Source of the DNA: Pectobacterium actinidiae
GTDB lineage: Bacteria; Pseudomonadota; Gammaproteobacteria; Enterobacterales; Enterobacteriaceae
Reading direction: 5' to 3'
Assembly: GCF_000803315.1 (NCBI RefSeq)
Contig: NZ_JRMH01000001.1
Coordinates: 558,001 to 622,000 of the forward strand
Length of the DNA: 64,000 nucleotides
Shown here: one piece after another, positions 62,473-64,000 of the stretch
Numbering within the stretch: the first letter of the stretch is position 1
Layout: each line of letters starts with the position of its first letter
Program-made: the position numbers and the translations under genes
The notes under the pieces: generated by a model
What the model was told of the DNA's origin: nothing
What the model saw: only the letters and a program-made list of their open reading frames with translations
Databases searched by the model: none

Positions 62473-62790
62473 TTATTGCGCTTCGGGTGGGGGGTCATAA
62501 TGTTAAAAGTAGCTGTGATTTGCAGGCGGTGCAATACGTTACATGCAGATAGGTTACGGGGCGCACGTTTTTTCTCTGAGCAAATTTTATCGTTTTTTCA
62601 GATTCTGTTCAGCGATGGATCTCGGTTGTGTGAGGGCGCTTCAGCGTAATAATGTAACGCTGAAATTTAGTCTTGTTTTTACTAACTTATCTCCATTTCT
62701 TCTACACCATCAAGTGCTTTTCCCGATCGCTGTCTGCTATTTTGTCTGGATATTCTCTTCACTCCAACGATCAACAAAAAGGTCCGTAAG
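62473..62790. other. Divergent promoter region
   Basis: 318 bases between the reductase gene and the sulfhydrylase gene. No gene and no confident operator was found; two GTCTG segments near 62727-62750 only weakly recall MetJ boxes. Confidence 0.4.
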
Positions 62791-64000
62791 ATGAAACTTG
62801 AATCCCTCGCGCTACATCATGGTTATGAATCTGAAGCGACAACGAAATCCGCTGCCGTGCCGATTTACCAGACGACCTCTTACACATTTGACGATACGCA
62901 ACACGGTGCCGATTTGTTTGATCTTAAGGTGGCGGGCAATATCTATAGCCGTATCATGAACCCGACGAACGCGGGGCTGGAGCAGCGGCTTGCGGCTATT
63001 GAGGGCGGCATTGGCGCGCTGGTGCTTTCATCTGGTATGGCGGCGATTACCTATTCCCTTCAGGCGCTCACGCAGGTTGGGGACAATATCGTCAGCACCA
63101 GCCAGCTGTATGGCGGCACCTATAACCTGTTTGCCCACACTCTGCCGCGTCAGGGGGTTGAGGTGCGGATGTCCTCTTTCGATGACTTTACGACGCTGGA
63201 ATCGCTGATTGATGACCGCACTCGCGCCGTCTTTTGTGAATCGATAGGGAATCCGGCGGGAAATATCGTCGATATTGCTAAAATCGCGGAGATTGCGCAT
63301 CGCCACGGCGTTCCGGTGATTGTTGATAATACGGTAGCGACGCCCGTGCTGTGCCGACCTTTTGAGCACGGCGCAGATATCGTCGTCCATTCACTGACCA
63401 AATATATCGGCGGTCATGGCACTACCATCGGCGGCGCGATTATCGATTCTGGCAAGTTTGACTGGGTTGCGAATAAAGCGCGTTTCCCGTTACTGAATGA
63501 GCCCGATCCTTCTTACCACGGCGTGGTGTATACCGAGGCTTTCGGCCCGGCGGCTTATATTGGACGCTGCCGCGTGGTGCCGCTGCGCAATACCGGCGCG
63601 GCGCTTTCTCCGCACAGTACGTTCTTGCTGTTGCAGGGGCTGGAAACGCTCAGTCTACGCATCGAACGCCATTGCAGTAATGCCGAAGCGCTGGCTGGCT
63701 ATCTGAATCAGCATCCGCTGGTGACCTGGGTGAACTATGGCGCGTTGCCGGATAGCCCCTATAAAGCCAACTGCGACAAAATTACCTCGGGTAAAGCGTC
63801 TGGGATTATCAGTTTTGGCATTAAAGGCGGGAAAGCATCGGGAGGACATTTTATTGATGCGCTGAAGATGATCTTACGACTGGTGAATATTGGCGATGCT
63901 AAATCGCTTGCGTGCCATCCGGCAAGTACCACGCATCGGCAGTTAAATGCGGAAGAGCTGGCGAAAGCAGGAGTGAGTGAAGATTTGGTCAGAATTTCGG
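62791..64000 (+). CDS. O-acetylhomoserine/O-acetylserine sulfhydrylase (MetY type), 3' end missing
   Basis: The first 403 codons of a PLP-dependent Cys/Met-metabolism enzyme; the right edge cuts it about 20-30 codons short of the usual ~430. Key features are the N-terminal LALHHGYESEATTKSAAVPI, YSRIMNPTNAGLEQRLAAIE, SSGMAAITYSLQAL, IVDNTVATP, and the PLP lysine Lys204 in HSLTKYIGGHG. The internal segment around residues 225-265 (FPLLNEPDPSYHGVVYTEAF) is typical of MetY and not of cystathionine synthases. It would make homocysteine from O-acetylhomoserine and sulfide. AAGG precedes the ATG. Confidence 0.9.
   Translation, partial: MKLESLALHHGYESEATTKSAAVPIYQTTSYTFDDTQHGADLFDLKVAGNIYSRIMNPTNAGLEQRLAAIEGGIGALVLSSGMAAITYSLQALTQVGDNIVSTSQLYGGTYNLFAHTLPRQGVEVRMSSFDDFTTLESLIDDRTRAVFCESIGNPAGNIVDIAKIAEIAHRHGVPVIVDNTVATPVLCRPFEHGADIVVHSLTKYIGGHGTTIGGAIIDSGKFDWVANKARFPLLNEPDPSYHGVVYTEAFGPAAYIGRCRVVPLRNTGAALSPHSTFLLLQGLETLSLRIERHCSNAEALAGYLNQHPLVTWVNYGALPDSPYKANCDKITSGKASGIISFGIKGGKASGGHFIDALKMILRLVNIGDAKSLACHPASTTHRQLNAEELAKAGVSEDLVRIS

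Noticed and set aside
62720..62755. MetJ operator upstream of the MetY-type gene
   Set aside because: Two GTCTG segments occur but not in the 8-base tandem spacing of AGACGTCT boxes.

Overview
The window looks like chromosome from a soft-rot enterobacterium, most likely Pectobacterium. The evidence is a family-4 rhamnogalacturonan lyase (RhiE), a KdgR-type box in front of a sugar/cation symporter, enterobacterial gene pairs (ghxP-yjcE, acs-yjcH-actP) with E. coli-like sequences, and a short intergenic repeat of a type I associate with Yersinia, Serratia and Pectobacterium. This genus call is inference from protein and site similarity; no rRNA or tRNA gene was seen.

Region 1 (1-12.7 kb) is mainly purine salvage and catabolism. 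On the minus strand lie guaD, xdhA and the start of xdhB (guanine to xanthine to urate), with PurR-like boxes upstream of guaD. lpxP (lipid A acyltransferase) is inserted next. Then comes an allantoin cluster in the order known from Klebsiella: hpxC (permease) divergent from hpxS (GntR regulator), hpxA (racemase) and hpxB (allantoinase). A pair of previously unmarked tiny ORFs with its own promoter and a CRP-like site follows, then ghxP (guanine/hypoxanthine permease) and yjcE (Na+/H+ antiporter).

Region 2 (13-28 kb) is a complete Tad/Flp pilus locus: a two-component system preceded by a Fur-like box, Flp pilin, prepilin peptidase, CpaB/RcpC, secretin, CpaD-like lipoprotein, TadZ, TadA ATPase, TadB, TadC, TadD, TadE, TadF and a TadG-like protein.

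Region 3 (28-44 kb) is the most unusual part. A single 9.7 kb gene encodes a ~3,220-residue repetitive protein that starts with a LEPR-type motif. Four tightly packed genes follow: a TolC-like outer-membrane lipoprotein, a small HlyD-like adaptor, a cytoplasmic-domain/HlyD fusion, and an M50 zinc-protease/HlyD fusion. There is no ABC ATPase, so this looks like a dedicated, non-canonical export route for the giant protein, placed directly behind the pilus genes.

Region 4 (44-64 kb) is mixed: rhiE; an Rpn nuclease remnant; repeats; the acetate operon acs-yjcH-actP; a lone PAS protein; a TonB-dependent siderophore receptor with an ECF sigma/FecR pair; an AI-2E-type membrane protein; a GPH-family transporter with a KdgR-like box; a small membrane protein; a fructuronate-reductase-family enzyme; and the start of a MetY-type sulfhydrylase cut by the right edge.
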